NCBI GenBank assembly: GCA_036510735.1
Contig: DATCDK010000225.1
Span: forward strand, 4,952-68,951
Length of the DNA: 64,000 bases
Direction of reading: 5' to 3'
Source of the DNA: PALSA-607 sp036510735
GTDB lineage: Bacteria; Actinomycetota; Actinomycetes; Acidothermales; Acidothermaceae
Part shown: piece by piece, positions 33,526 to 42,023 of the stretch
Layout of the letters: every line of letters begins with the position of its first letter
How positions within the stretch are numbered: the stretch's first letter is position 1
Translations under genes and position numbers: made by a program
Notes under the pieces: model-generated
What the model saw: only the letters and a program-made list of their open reading frames with translations
The model's database searches: none
What the model was told of the DNA's origin: nothing

Positions 33526-35187
33526 ATGGTTCCCGACGCCACTGACACACCGGGCGACCCTCTTGCACAGGACGCCCCCGACAATCCTGTGGACGACCCG
33601 GCGATCCTCTCGTGGTTCCTAGCTGAGGGTGACCGGGCTAACCCGTGGACTGACCTGCGCGCTTTCACCACTGGCAACCTGGTCGTGCCGCTCATCGACG
33701 GTAGAACCTATTTCGCTCGGCTCTGCTCTGAGCTCGAAGCAACCGCCGCCGGGGACCAGGTGTACTTCCTGGACTTTCGGGGGGACTTTACGGAGCGCCT
33801 GGGGGGCCCGGGGTCGGAGGTCGGTGAAGTGCTCGGCCGGGCCGCACACCGAGGGGTCCACGTCTTTGGTCTGCTGTGGCGTTCGCAACCCAAGATCTTG
33901 AAGCAGTCCGAGGCGACGAACTCGGAATTCGTCCGCCGCATTGACGAGGATGGCGGACAAGTGTTGCTCGATGCGCGGACGCGCCGAGCGGGAAGCCACC
34001 ATCAGAAGCTGGTGGTCGTTCGACACCCGGGGTCCCCGCATCGAGATGTCGCGTTCGTCGGGGGCATCGATCTCGGATACAGCCGGGGTGACGACTCGCA
34101 GCATGAAGGCGATCCGCAGACGATGGAGTTCGCGGCAGCCTATGGGCCGCGGCCGCCCTGGCACGACATCCAGGCCGAGGTTCACGGTCCTGCGGTTCAC
34201 GACCTCGAACACACTTTTCGCGAGCGTTGGTACGGCAGCAGTGTGTTCGACCTGCCGAGCCCGATACGCGAGCTCTACGACCGGACCTACCACATCGGAG
34301 CGATGACGGGCCGGCCGTTGCCGCCGCCGATAGCCGATGATGAGGAACGGCGTGGTAGCCACGCGATCCAGGTCCTGCGCACCTACCCGGCGCGTTTGCG
34401 GCGGTACCCGTTCGCGCCGCACGGGGAGCGGAGCATCGCGCATGCCTACCGCAAGGCCTTCGCGCGTGCCCGCGCCCTGGTGTACCTGGAGGACCAGTAT
34501 TTCTGGTCACGGCCGGTGTCTGAGATGGTCGCCTCCGCCTTGCGTGACAACAAGAATCTGCGCGTCATGGTGGTGGTGCCTCGCTACCCCGACACCGACG
34601 GCGCGATTTCCCGAGTGCCAGGTGTGCTGGGCCGACACGACGCTGTGCGCACGTGCGCGGCCGCGGGAGGCGCGCGCTTTGCGATGTACGACCTAGAGAA
34701 CCGTTCGGGCATCCCGGTGTACGTGCACGCCAAGACGGTGATCGTCGACGACGTTTGGGCGATAGTGGGGTCGGACAACCTCAACCGTCGTTCGTGGAGC
34801 CACGACAGCGAGCTGTCCATCGCGGTGCTCGACGCGGACCGCCATCCGCGAGAACCCCACGACCCTGCCGGTTTGGGTGACGGCGCACGAAGTTTCGCCC
34901 GAGACCTCCGGCTGCGCCTGTGGCGCGAGCACCTCGACCGGAACGAGGGCGATGACGATGACCTGCTGGACCCGAAAGAGGCGTTCGAAGCCTTCAAGCA
35001 CCAGGCGGACGCGCTCGCCGCGTGGCACCGCGGAGGGCAGAACGGCCCCCGACCGCCCGGCCGGGTTATCCCCCACCAGTTGACCGAAGTGACCCGAACA
35101 CAGCGGGCGTGGTCGTCGCTGTTGTTGAGATTCTTATACGACCCAGACGGGCGCCCCTGGCGCGACCGCATTCGTGGGCGCCTCTAA
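33526..35187 (+). CDS. Phospholipase D-family protein (paralogue B)
   Basis: 553 residues from ATG 33526; GTG 33511 in the same frame is an alternative, and neither has a well-placed ribosome site. It is clearly paralogous to the protein at 26.3-28.0 kb, sharing SHHQK, the PPWHDIQAEVHGPAV-type block, RTYPARLRRYPFAP, YLEDQYFWS, HAKTVIVDDVWAIVGSDN and RRSWSHDSELS. HKD1 is the same displaced variant, HKD2 is canonical, and the C-terminal FLYDPDGRPW is shared. Orientation is opposite to its paralogue, with the lipid genes between. No export signal is seen. Confidence 0.92.
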   Translation: MVPDATDTPGDPLAQDAPDNPVDDPAILSWFLAEGDRANPWTDLRAFTTGNLVVPLIDGRTYFARLCSELEATAAGDQVYFLDFRGDFTERLGGPGSEVGEVLGRAAHRGVHVFGLLWRSQPKILKQSEATNSEFVRRIDEDGGQVLLDARTRRAGSHHQKLVVVRHPGSPHRDVAFVGGIDLGYSRGDDSQHEGDPQTMEFAAAYGPRPPWHDIQAEVHGPAVHDLEHTFRERWYGSSVFDLPSPIRELYDRTYHIGAMTGRPLPPPIADDEERRGSHAIQVLRTYPARLRRYPFAPHGERSIAHAYRKAFARARALVYLEDQYFWSRPVSEMVASALRDNKNLRVMVVVPRYPDTDGAISRVPGVLGRHDAVRTCAAAGGARFAMYDLENRSGIPVYVHAKTVIVDDVWAIVGSDNLNRRSWSHDSELSIAVLDADRHPREPHDPAGLGDGARSFARDLRLRLWREHLDRNEGDDDDLLDPKEAFEAFKHQADALAAWHRGGQNGPRPPGRVIPHQLTEVTRTQRAWSSLLLRFLYDPDGRPWRDRIRGRL

Positions 35188-35229
35188 CAGCGAACCGCCG
35201 CTCGAACCCGGTCCAGCCGACGTCAAGGC

Positions 35230-35832
35230 CTATGTTGGAGCCTCGGCGCGTCGACGCCGAAGGAACCAAACGCCGATCAGGACGGCGAGGAGTGCGCCTG
35301 CGGCGATCGCGTAGGTCGGTCCGTGAAAGCCGTTCGCGACGTGCCGCCAATTCGCGCCGATGGCATATCCAATCCATGCCAAGGCCGCAGTCCATGGCAG
35401 GCAGCCCGCCACGGTGTACACACCGAACCGAACGGGCGGCATCGCAGCGAATCCTGCGGGCAACGAAATGAAGGTGCGGATAACCGGCAGGAGACGGCCA
35501 AAGAACACCGATGCTGCACCGTGGCGTTCGAACCATTGTTGTGCTCGATCGATGTCGTGATCGGTCAGCCGCAGATGCCGACCCCAGCGGTGGACGGCCG
35601 CCGGTCCCGCCCAGCGCCCGACGGCCCAGGCGAGATAGCTGCCCGCAACATTGCCGGCCGTGCCAGCCAGCACGACGGCGACGATGTTCAGCCGCGTTCC
35701 GGCGACTGCGCCGCTTGCCAGCGCGCCGCCGAACAGCATTGTCACCTCCGAGGGAACCGGAATGCATGCCGACTCGGCGAGCATCAACAGAAAGATCGCG
35801 AGATACCCGTAGGTGAGAATCAGATGCTGCAC
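35230..35832 (-). CDS. DedA-family membrane protein
   Basis: 200 residues with about five hydrophobic segments. DedA features: ESACIPVPSEVTMLFGG near the N-terminus with the acidic residue in the re-entrant loop, AGNVAGSYLAWAVGRWAG, and FGRLLPVIRTFISLPAGFAAM with the essential Arg pair. The C-terminal helix ends in a basic RRRR tail. Members act as lipid scramblases or undecaprenyl-phosphate recyclers and support proton balance. It lies beside PLD paralogue B, convergent with it. Confidence 0.93.
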   Translation of the reverse strand: MQHLILTYGYLAIFLLMLAESACIPVPSEVTMLFGGALASGAVAGTRLNIVAVVLAGTAGNVAGSYLAWAVGRWAGPAAVHRWGRHLRLTDHDIDRAQQWFERHGAASVFFGRLLPVIRTFISLPAGFAAMPPVRFGVYTVAGCLPWTAALAWIGYAIGANWRHVANGFHGPTYAIAAGALLAVLIGVWFLRRRRAEAPT

Positions 35833-35898
35833 CCAGCGCCCTTCCTCCGGCGAATTTTGTGGCTCACGCGCATACCCGGGAGGGCGGTGACGCGAGCA

Positions 35899-36090
35899 TC
35901 AGATCTTGCGACGCCACATCAAGACTGCTCCCGCTGAAACGATGACAACGAGATAGGTGCTAGCGACCGTCGTCCCGATCGTGTCGTGAAAGGCGAGGCT
36001 GACTGCAAGGCCGGCCGCACCGAAGATTCCCAAGACAACCAGCAACGAGCGCGACCGTGGAGAGGGTGACCTGTCCCGCCGTCCGCTCAT
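35899..36090 (-). CDS. Small two-helix membrane protein
   Basis: 63 residues from ATG 36090 with AAGGA 6 bp upstream, preferred to the longer frame. A basic Arg/Ser N-terminus is followed by two hydrophobic helices (about 16-34 and 41-58) and a short basic end (WRRKI). No family is recognised. It is upstream of dedA in the same direction (66 bp), so it could be in that operon. Confidence 0.55.
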   Translation of the reverse strand: MSGRRDRSPSPRSRSLLVVLGIFGAAGLAVSLAFHDTIGTTVASTYLVVIVSAGAVLMWRRKI

Positions 36091-36261
36091 TGGATTCCTT
36101 CGCGAACCACGGACAATCCGCTGAACCAGTGAACTGCGAATGTGCACCCAAGTATCGAGAATGAATCTGACGACTTCGTGAAGGCCACCGGGTTGGCCAC
36201 ATCGCGTACTCGAACGCCCGACGCTCGTTTGCTAGACATCAATGCAGGGGACATGTGCCGC

Positions 36262-36417
36262 ATGGATCGAGATGAGCAGAGGCGGCGGCTGCGTGCGCGC
36301 CGGGCTTTCCTGGAGGACTTGTCGGCAACTCGGGCGCTTCGTGAGCGAGTATTTCCTACGCGAGCGCGGAAGGTTCGGGCACGACAGCGTTACATGCTGA
36401 CGTACCTGTCGCGTTAG
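36262..36417 (+). CDS. Possible small basic protein
   Basis: 51 residues from ATG 36262, with AGGGG 11 bp upstream; ATG 36253 is an alternative. The sequence is strongly basic and helical (DEQRRRLRARRAFLEDL, RKVRARQRYMLTYLSR). No family is recognised, and the ORF could be chance in this sparse region. Confidence 0.3.
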   Translation: MDRDEQRRRLRARRAFLEDLSATRALRERVFPTRARKVRARQRYMLTYLSR

Positions 36418-36500
36418 TGCTTCTCTCCGGCGCAAAGTTTCACGGCGCGGACTGTTTGAGCTTCGCCGCTCGGGGCAACTTGGGACGCAAGGTCCAGCGG

Positions 36501-36584
36501 ATGGTGGCGGGCGTTCCTTGGCAGGGTCTGATGGGGATCGGTGTAGCGGTATTTCTGATCGCGTTGGGCGCCGTTTGGGTTTAG
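36501..36584 (+). pseudogene. 27-codon single-helix ORF resembling the start of a DUF6458-type membrane protein
   Basis: The frame reads MVAGVPWQGLMGIGVAVFLIALGAVWV and then TAG. The part from the second Met resembles the conserved MGIG-x-FLIA-x-GA opening of small actinobacterial DUF6458-like proteins, which normally continue with a second helix. It is either a truncated remnant or a genuine micro-protein. The rest of 36091-36625 shows nothing recognisable. Confidence 0.3.
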
Positions 36585-36625
36585 CCGTGACGCTTACGGT
36601 ATTCGCGCCGCGCGGCCGCGCCTCG

Positions 36626-37210
36626 TTAGCGAGCGGCTCGCAGCATCATCGTGATCACCGGTGCGTTGCCCGCTTCGGTTTTGGCTATTACCTCGAAGCC
36701 GTGACGTTCATAGAACGAAATGTTGCGCGGGTTCGGGGATTCGAGATACGCAGGCAGGTGGTTATCGTCGACGACGGCCAGGCAGTGGGTCATCAGCTCG
36801 CTCCCGACACCCTGACCCTGTAGCGCCGGATCCACGCCGAACCACGGCAGGTACCAATGCGGGTAGGTCGGGTGGGTGGCATCCATCTGCTCGAAGATGG
36901 ACCACAGATCCTCGTGCTTCTCGGTCGCGACGCTTTCGGTGAGTACGCCCACGATCGCATCGCCGTCTGGCTCAGCTCCGGGCGGCAGCCACAGTGCAAC
37001 GGAGGAAAAGTCGCGGATTCGCCACGCAGTCTTCTCGTCGAACGCCCGGCCGCCGAACGCTGCCAGGAAACGCGGAAACTGCGTGAGGTACTGATGCGCG
37101 TCGGGATAGAGCCAGCGCTCCCCGGGGTCGGTGACGAACGCTAGAACCAGAGTGGCGTATGCCCTGTCGCGCTCGTCTAGGCCAATCGGTACCACGTCGT
37201 CGTCGCTCAT
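36626..37210 (-). CDS. GNAT-family N-acetyltransferase
   Basis: 194 residues from ATG 37210. The GNAT fold is evident in the C-terminal half: LPWFGVDPALQGQGVGSELM, the acetyl-CoA pyrophosphate loop (Q-G-Q-G-V-G), then YLESPNPRNISFYERHGFEVI. The N-terminal part has FVTDPGERWLYPDAHQYL, a block seen in actinobacterial acetyltransferases of this subgroup. The acceptor is unknown. It is monocistronic, with the remnant region upstream. Confidence 0.92.
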   Translation of the reverse strand: MSDDDVVPIGLDERDRAYATLVLAFVTDPGERWLYPDAHQYLTQFPRFLAAFGGRAFDEKTAWRIRDFSSVALWLPPGAEPDGDAIVGVLTESVATEKHEDLWSIFEQMDATHPTYPHWYLPWFGVDPALQGQGVGSELMTHCLAVVDDNHLPAYLESPNPRNISFYERHGFEVIAKTEAGNAPVITMMLRAAR

Positions 37211-37239
37211 AGCGGCTCACCTTAAGGCTGGTCTCGCGA

Positions 37240-37524
37240 CTAGTTCAACGACCCCAGCACCGCGCCGTCCGGCATGGGCACTGGTTGGTCGTCGAGCAAT
37301 CCGGCCGCGAGTCGCTGGGCGTACTCGGCACCGGCTCTCGCTCCGTTGATCAGGTGGAGGTTTCGGTAGCTCTTGTCAGTGAGGCCTTGCCGCTCCAACT
37401 CCTCCTCGACGAGCTTGCGGTAGTACGCGCTCTTGTGCAGGACGCCGCCCGCGAGTCCGATGCGTGGCGCCGAGTGGAATGACAGCTCTATGACGCATTG
37501 CCCGCGAAAGAGCGGACGGCGCTG
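37240..37524 (-). pseudogene. Remnant open frame, possibly the C-terminus of an ASKHA-type sugar kinase
   Basis: From TAG at 37527-37525 to TAG at 37242-37240 the frame is open for 95 codons but has no plausible start near its beginning. It contains RIGLAGGVLHKSAYYRKLVEEEL and HLINGARAGAEYAQRLAAGLL. LAGGVL followed by a helix and a late NGARAGAEYA segment looks like the end of an acetate/sugar kinase-fold protein, but the assignment is weak. On the opposite strand a short frame (about 37483-37620, QLYDALPAKERTALLRR...) also looks protein-like. The 486-bp stretch is best read as decayed coding sequence. Confidence 0.4.
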
Positions 37525-37696
37525 CTACGGCGCGGCGTCACGGCGCAGATTTGCGCCACGCTGTTGGACGCCGAGGGCAACACGGTCGCACAGGACTTCA
37601 CCGACCGCTGCATCTCGGTAAGAGGTCGCCAAGGCTCAACTGGGCGCAATTCCGGTCGATTAACGGGGGAGTCCAACCTTCGACCTGGAGCCATCG

Positions 37697-39334
37697 ATGC
37701 CGCTGTCACGCGCCGCGTCCGATGGTTCGTCGTCGCACGCCGTGCCCGTTTTTGCCATCGCCATCCGGGTCACCGACTACTTGATCCCCGCTGTGTCGAC
37801 CGCCGCGGCCCTCACCGTGTTAGCGATCACCGGTGCTCTTCACTCGGTGTCATGGCTGGCCGACCTGTTCGCCGTCGCGCTGATCAGTGGGTTGTGCGGG
37901 CTGGCGGCCGGCGTAGTACGCGGCCGCCGCAATGCCTCCATGGACGTCGTGATCAGCGACTTGCAGCGGATCGTCGGCGGAGACCTGCGGGTTCGCGCGG
38001 AGGTCACGTCCGAAGGACAGCTGCGCGAGCTCGAGATTGCAGTGCGCGACATCGTGCTCGAGATGCGCGGGTTGGTCTCCGCTGCCGACCGCTGCGCAGG
38101 CTTGCTCGCGGGTGGCTGGCAGACCATGAACGAGGTCGCCTGGTCGATGATGAACGCGTCCGAGGGCACGGTCCTCGAGGTCAATGCTGCGGCCCGCGCG
38201 GCAGCTGAGGTTTCGCAGAGCATCCAGTTCATCGCGAGCGCCACGGAAGAGACGACGGCGACGATGCGCGAAGTTGCGGCGCACGCGATCGACGCGTCGG
38301 GTCTTGGCCAATCCGGCGTCGAGCAGATCACTGTCGCCGGCAAGAGCGTGGAAGACCTGCGCGGAGCTTCGAAGCGAGTCGAGGAGGTCCTTCGACTCAT
38401 CAACGGAGTGGCTCGCCAAACACACCTGCTGGCCTTGAACGCAACGATCGAGGCGGCCCGCGCCGGTGAGCACGGCCGCGGATTTGCTGTCGTGGCGAGT
38501 GAGGTCAAACTCCTTGCCGAGCAGACCGCGTCGGCTACCGGGAACGTCGCTGCGACGATGCGCGAGATCGACGAGGGATCTGAGCACGCGGGCTCGTCGA
38601 TGCACAGTGTCAGCGAGACGATCTACGGCATGAGTACGCGGCAACACTCCATCGCTGCGGCTGTTGAGCAGCAGACGTCGACGACTCAAGCCATCGCCCG
38701 CAGCACCGCAGACGCTGCAGATCAGTCGGTTGCGTTGGCGTCGAGCGTCCGGTCGCTCACGAATGCGGTGCGTCTCGGCGCGTATGCAGGAGCCAAGGCG
38801 CGCACCGTTGCGGCTGAAGTCGCGACCATCGAACAGACCCTGCATTCTCTTGTCGAGCGCTTCCGCTTCGATCACGTCGAGGACGTTGTTGCGGACGTCG
38901 AAACTGGGCCGGTGCGAGGTGTGACCACCGCGAAGGGGGTGACGCTCGTCCCCAACGAAGTGATGGGTACGGGGATCAACCAGTGCAACTTCGAAGGTAC
39001 CTGGGGCCACGCAACGGCCAACCTCGAGTCGGACGGCTCGAACGCACACTCGAGCATGCCTGGCGACACCTGCACGGTTCGGTTCGTCGGTACCCGCATC
39101 AGGTTCTACGGCGTTGTCGCGGCAAACCACGGCAAGGCTTCAATCGCTGTTGACGGGCACGAGCCAGCGATCATCGACCAGTACGCGCCGGAGCGCGAAC
39201 AGGGCGGGCTTGCTTGGCAAAGCCAGGTTTTTCCACGTGGCGAGCATGTCTGCGTGCTCACGGTGCTGGCCGAATCGAATCCGAGCTCACGCTACGTCTG
39301 GGTGAACGTCGACAAGTTCGAGGTCGAAGCCTGA
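37697..39334 (+). CDS. Methyl-accepting chemotaxis protein with C-terminal carbohydrate-binding-like domain
   Basis: 545 residues from ATG 37697 (GGAG 7 bp upstream). Two adjacent membrane helices (about 22-48 and 52-75) leave almost no external sensor. A HAMP-like segment (about 78-130) is followed by the MCP signalling hairpin (about 160-395) with the conserved tip LINGVARQTHLLALNATIEAARAGEHGRGFAVVA-type sequence (near residues 232-268). From about residue 428 a beta-rich domain follows (HATANLESDGSNAHS, RFVGTRIRFYG, ASIAVDGHEPAIID), resembling galactose-binding/PA14-associated modules of secreted proteins. By this topology it would be cytosolic. No CheA/CheW genes are nearby. Confidence 0.88.
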   Translation: MPLSRAASDGSSSHAVPVFAIAIRVTDYLIPAVSTAAALTVLAITGALHSVSWLADLFAVALISGLCGLAAGVVRGRRNASMDVVISDLQRIVGGDLRVRAEVTSEGQLRELEIAVRDIVLEMRGLVSAADRCAGLLAGGWQTMNEVAWSMMNASEGTVLEVNAAARAAAEVSQSIQFIASATEETTATMREVAAHAIDASGLGQSGVEQITVAGKSVEDLRGASKRVEEVLRLINGVARQTHLLALNATIEAARAGEHGRGFAVVASEVKLLAEQTASATGNVAATMREIDEGSEHAGSSMHSVSETIYGMSTRQHSIAAAVEQQTSTTQAIARSTADAADQSVALASSVRSLTNAVRLGAYAGAKARTVAAEVATIEQTLHSLVERFRFDHVEDVVADVETGPVRGVTTAKGVTLVPNEVMGTGINQCNFEGTWGHATANLESDGSNAHSSMPGDTCTVRFVGTRIRFYGVVAANHGKASIAVDGHEPAIIDQYAPEREQGGLAWQSQVFPRGEHVCVLTVLAESNPSSRYVWVNVDKFEVEA

Positions 39335-39357
39335 CCGCTTCGTTTTCGTCGCCGACT

Positions 39358-39405
39358 GAAGGAATTACGTCGGGTTTCGGCGATCAAGCACGACGCAATT
39401 CCTTC
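39358..39405. terminator. Bidirectional hairpin between chemoreceptor and rhomboid-like genes
   Basis: GAAGGAATTACGTCG (39358-39372) and CGACGCAATTCCTTC (39391-39405) form a 15-bp stem with one mismatch and an 18-base loop. The right arm lies inside the last codons of the convergent rhomboid-like gene (stop at 39384). This is typical of a shared terminator. Confidence 0.75.
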
Positions 39406-40115
39406 ACTCGCCGCTGACGGTGTTCAGCAACACGTGCTTGCAATAAGGCCGCGATGATCCCGACGAACATCGCCGTTTCGTGTTCTCGACCGTCGATGTT
39501 CGGCTGAACAAACGCAGCGACTGTGAGTACCGCGATCAGCAGCGCCAATGTTGCGTAGGCATGTCGGCGGGCCAGCAGCCATGCACCGATCGCGGTCGTG
39601 ATCCCCGACGGGCCGGTGTCGAGGATGCCGGCTTGACTCAGCGGCAGGCCGATGTGAACCGCCGCGCCGTAGATGATCATGACCCGAGCGAGCATTGTGC
39701 TGGCGAACTGGGCGAGGCCGCCGACGAGGGTCAGGCCGGGGCGGCCCAACAACAGCTCTGCGATGCCCAAGACCGCAGCGACCTGGATGGCCGCCGCCCA
39801 CCACGGGAGGTCGAAGGTCGGGAGAAAGACTGAGGCAGGGACCCGCACCAACTCCACGTTCAGGGGCTGCCCTGCGTATGCGTCGCCGACCTTCACCAGC
39901 GCTTCGTGACTCTGCGGATCATGCCAGGCGCCGTAGACCCCTGCGATGAGCAGGCAGGCCAGAGTTGCCAACCAGGGTCGGCGTCCGGACCGCCAGGCTG
40001 CACCGACGTCGCGTAGCAGCGACTGCAGTTCGTCGAGCAGTCGCCACAAGTAACGTCGTATCGCCGACAGCACAGCCTCCGGATCAGCGATCCTGCTCCG
40101 ATCATAGGCAACCAC
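39384..40115 (-). CDS. Rhomboid-like integral membrane protein
   Basis: 243 residues. A cytoplasmic N-terminus (about 1-48) is followed by six or so helices. Between helix 1 and 2 is an extracellular loop (VYGAWHDPQSHEALVKVGDAY). Then come GIAELLLGRPGLTLVGGLAQFASTMLARV and TGPSGITTAIGAWLLARRHAY. The GPSG motif resembles the GxSG active site of rhomboid proteases, and this arrangement matches the actinobacterial rhomboid-like group. The usual catalytic His partner is not obvious, so protease activity is uncertain. Confidence 0.75.
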   Translation of the reverse strand: MVAYDRSRIADPEAVLSAIRRYLWRLLDELQSLLRDVGAAWRSGRRPWLATLACLLIAGVYGAWHDPQSHEALVKVGDAYAGQPLNVELVRVPASVFLPTFDLPWWAAAIQVAAVLGIAELLLGRPGLTLVGGLAQFASTMLARVMIIYGAAVHIGLPLSQAGILDTGPSGITTAIGAWLLARRHAYATLALLIAVLTVAAFVQPNIDGREHETAMFVGIIAALLQARVAEHRQRRVKELRRA

Positions 40116-40219
40116 CGGCCGGTCCTGAAGGGCTCCCGTCTACGATCGGGGGCACGGAAAGTGCCTCCCTGACACTGGCCAGAGCAAAGGCAGAGCGAAG
40201 GCGGAGCGAGGGCAAACGT

Positions 40220-41935
40220 TTGGTTGAGCAGCGCAGCGCCCAGTGGTACGCCGGCACGAGTCGCAATGCCTACATTCACCGCGCGTGGATGCGCCGAGGG
40301 CTTCCGGCGCATGCGTTCGATGGCCGTCCGCACATCGCCATCGCCAATTCGGCGTCCGATCTCACGCCGTGCAACGCGCATCTGAACGAAGTCGCCGAGA
40401 GTGTCAAGCAAGGGGTCTATGAGGCCGGCGGGATACCGCTGAATCTGCCGGTCGTGTCCCTCGGGGAAACGCTCGTGCGTCCGACCGCGATGCTGTGGCG
40501 AAACATGGCAGCGATGGCGACCGAGGAGATGCTTCGCGCCAACCCGATTGACGGCGTCGTGCTTTTAGGCGGTTGCGACAAGACCATTCCCGCGTTGCTG
40601 ATGGCTGCGGCGTCGGTCGACCTGCCGGCCGTGGTGATTCCTGGCGGCCCCATGCTCACTGGCACGTTCCGGGGAGTCGCGCTCGGTTGTGGCACAGACG
40701 TCTGGCGCCTCTCAGAGGAGGTTCGCGCGGGGACGCTGTCGAATGAGCAGTTCATCAAGTCTGAGTCGTCGATGATTCGCAGCCGCGGGCACTGCAACAC
40801 CATGGGGACTGCATCAACGATGGGCCTGGTCACCGAAGCCTTGGGCATGGTGCTGCCTGGCTTGGCTGGCACGCCGGCGGCAGACAGCCGGTTGCTCGAA
40901 AGTGCGCACGAGACCGGTCGGCTCGCGGTCGAGATGGTTGCTGCGCAGCGGACGCCGTCGAGCCTGTTGACCCGAGGGTCGTTCCTCAACGCGATCGTGG
41001 CACTTGCCGCGATCGGCGGCTCGACGAACGCCGTCGTGCACCTCTTGGCGATCGCCGGCAGGCTCGGTATTGACCTTCACCAAGACGACTTCGATTCGGT
41101 TGGCTCCGCCGTCCCGCTGCTTGTCGACCTGCAACCTGCAGGTCGCTTCTTGATGGAGGACTTTTTCCGCGCAGGGGGATTACACGCGGTGCTTCGCGAA
41201 GTCCAAGACCTGCTCGACCCGGCCGCGCTGACCGTCACCGGCAAGCCACTCGTCGATCACCTCGGCGACGCGCAGATCTGGGATCGCGAGGTCATCCGAC
41301 CCCGAAGCGAGCCGCTGCAGGCACACGCAGGAATCGCAATCCTGTATGGAAATCTGGCGCCCGACGGTGCGGTGATCAAACCGTCGGCTGCCTTACCACA
41401 CCTCATGCAGCATCGTGGCAGGGCGGTGGTGTTCGACTCGGTCGAGGACATGCACGCGCGCATCGACGATCCCGAGTTGGACGTCGATGCTGACTCGGTG
41501 TTGATACTGCGCGGGTGTGGTCCGAAGGGCTACCCCGGCATGCCCGAGGTTGCGAACCTGCCGCTTCCGAAGAAGCTGCTCGAACAAGGCGTACGCGACA
41601 TGGTCCGCATCTGCGACGGACGTATGAGCGGGACGGCGTATGGCACGGTCGTGTTGCACGTCGCTCCTGAAGCAGCAGCAGGTGGACCGCTCGCGCTGGT
41701 CCGTACCGGCGATGTGATCGTCCTCGACGTTGTCGGTCGGCGTCTCGACATCGAGATCGATGCCGCAGAGTTGGGCGCCCGACTGCCAGACGCCGCAACC
41801 GTTAGTGCATATGCACGGCCGACGCGAGGGTGGGAACAGCTGTACGTGCAGACCGTGCAGCAAGCGAATCTCGGTGCAGATCTCGATTTTCTGCGCGGCT
41901 CCAGCGGCGACAAGGTGTCGCGCGAATCCCACTAA
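40220..41935 (+). CDS. IlvD/Edd-family dehydratase, probably for a sugar acid
   Basis: 571 residues if the TTG at 40220 (GCGAGGG about 7 bp upstream) is the start; the open frame extends further but only from here does family similarity begin. The three iron-sulfur Cys sites are present: LTPCNAH, GGCDKTIPA and GHCNTMGTAS. GGSTNAVVHLLAIAGRLGI and RICDGRMSGTAYG are also conserved. The RNAYIHRAWMRRGLP opening and the neighbours (Zn-dehydrogenase, two SDRs) suit a pentonate/hexonate dehydratase (arabonate, xylonate, fuconate type) rather than the valine-pathway IlvD. Confidence 0.9.
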   Translation: MVEQRSAQWYAGTSRNAYIHRAWMRRGLPAHAFDGRPHIAIANSASDLTPCNAHLNEVAESVKQGVYEAGGIPLNLPVVSLGETLVRPTAMLWRNMAAMATEEMLRANPIDGVVLLGGCDKTIPALLMAAASVDLPAVVIPGGPMLTGTFRGVALGCGTDVWRLSEEVRAGTLSNEQFIKSESSMIRSRGHCNTMGTASTMGLVTEALGMVLPGLAGTPAADSRLLESAHETGRLAVEMVAAQRTPSSLLTRGSFLNAIVALAAIGGSTNAVVHLLAIAGRLGIDLHQDDFDSVGSAVPLLVDLQPAGRFLMEDFFRAGGLHAVLREVQDLLDPAALTVTGKPLVDHLGDAQIWDREVIRPRSEPLQAHAGIAILYGNLAPDGAVIKPSAALPHLMQHRGRAVVFDSVEDMHARIDDPELDVDADSVLILRGCGPKGYPGMPEVANLPLPKKLLEQGVRDMVRICDGRMSGTAYGTVVLHVAPEAAAGGPLALVRTGDVIVLDVVGRRLDIEIDAAELGARLPDAATVSAYARPTRGWEQLYVQTVQQANLGADLDFLRGSSGDKVSRESH

Positions 41936-41953
41936 CCGCAGTTCCTTAGTAGT

Positions 41954-41995
41954 GTTGTTGCTCAACGCGCGTTCTTGCACGCGCTCAGCAACAAC
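41954..41995. terminator. Hairpin between dehydratase and Zn-dehydrogenase genes
   Basis: GTTGTTGCT (41954-41962) pairs perfectly with AGCAACAAC (41987-41995). Inside, GCGCG and CGCGC can extend the stem after small mismatches. It lies 18 bp after the dehydratase stop and 28 bp from the stop of the convergent gene, fitting a shared terminator. Confidence 0.7.
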
Positions 41996-42023
41996 AGTCA
42001 GGTGCGGACGGCGGGGTGAAGGC

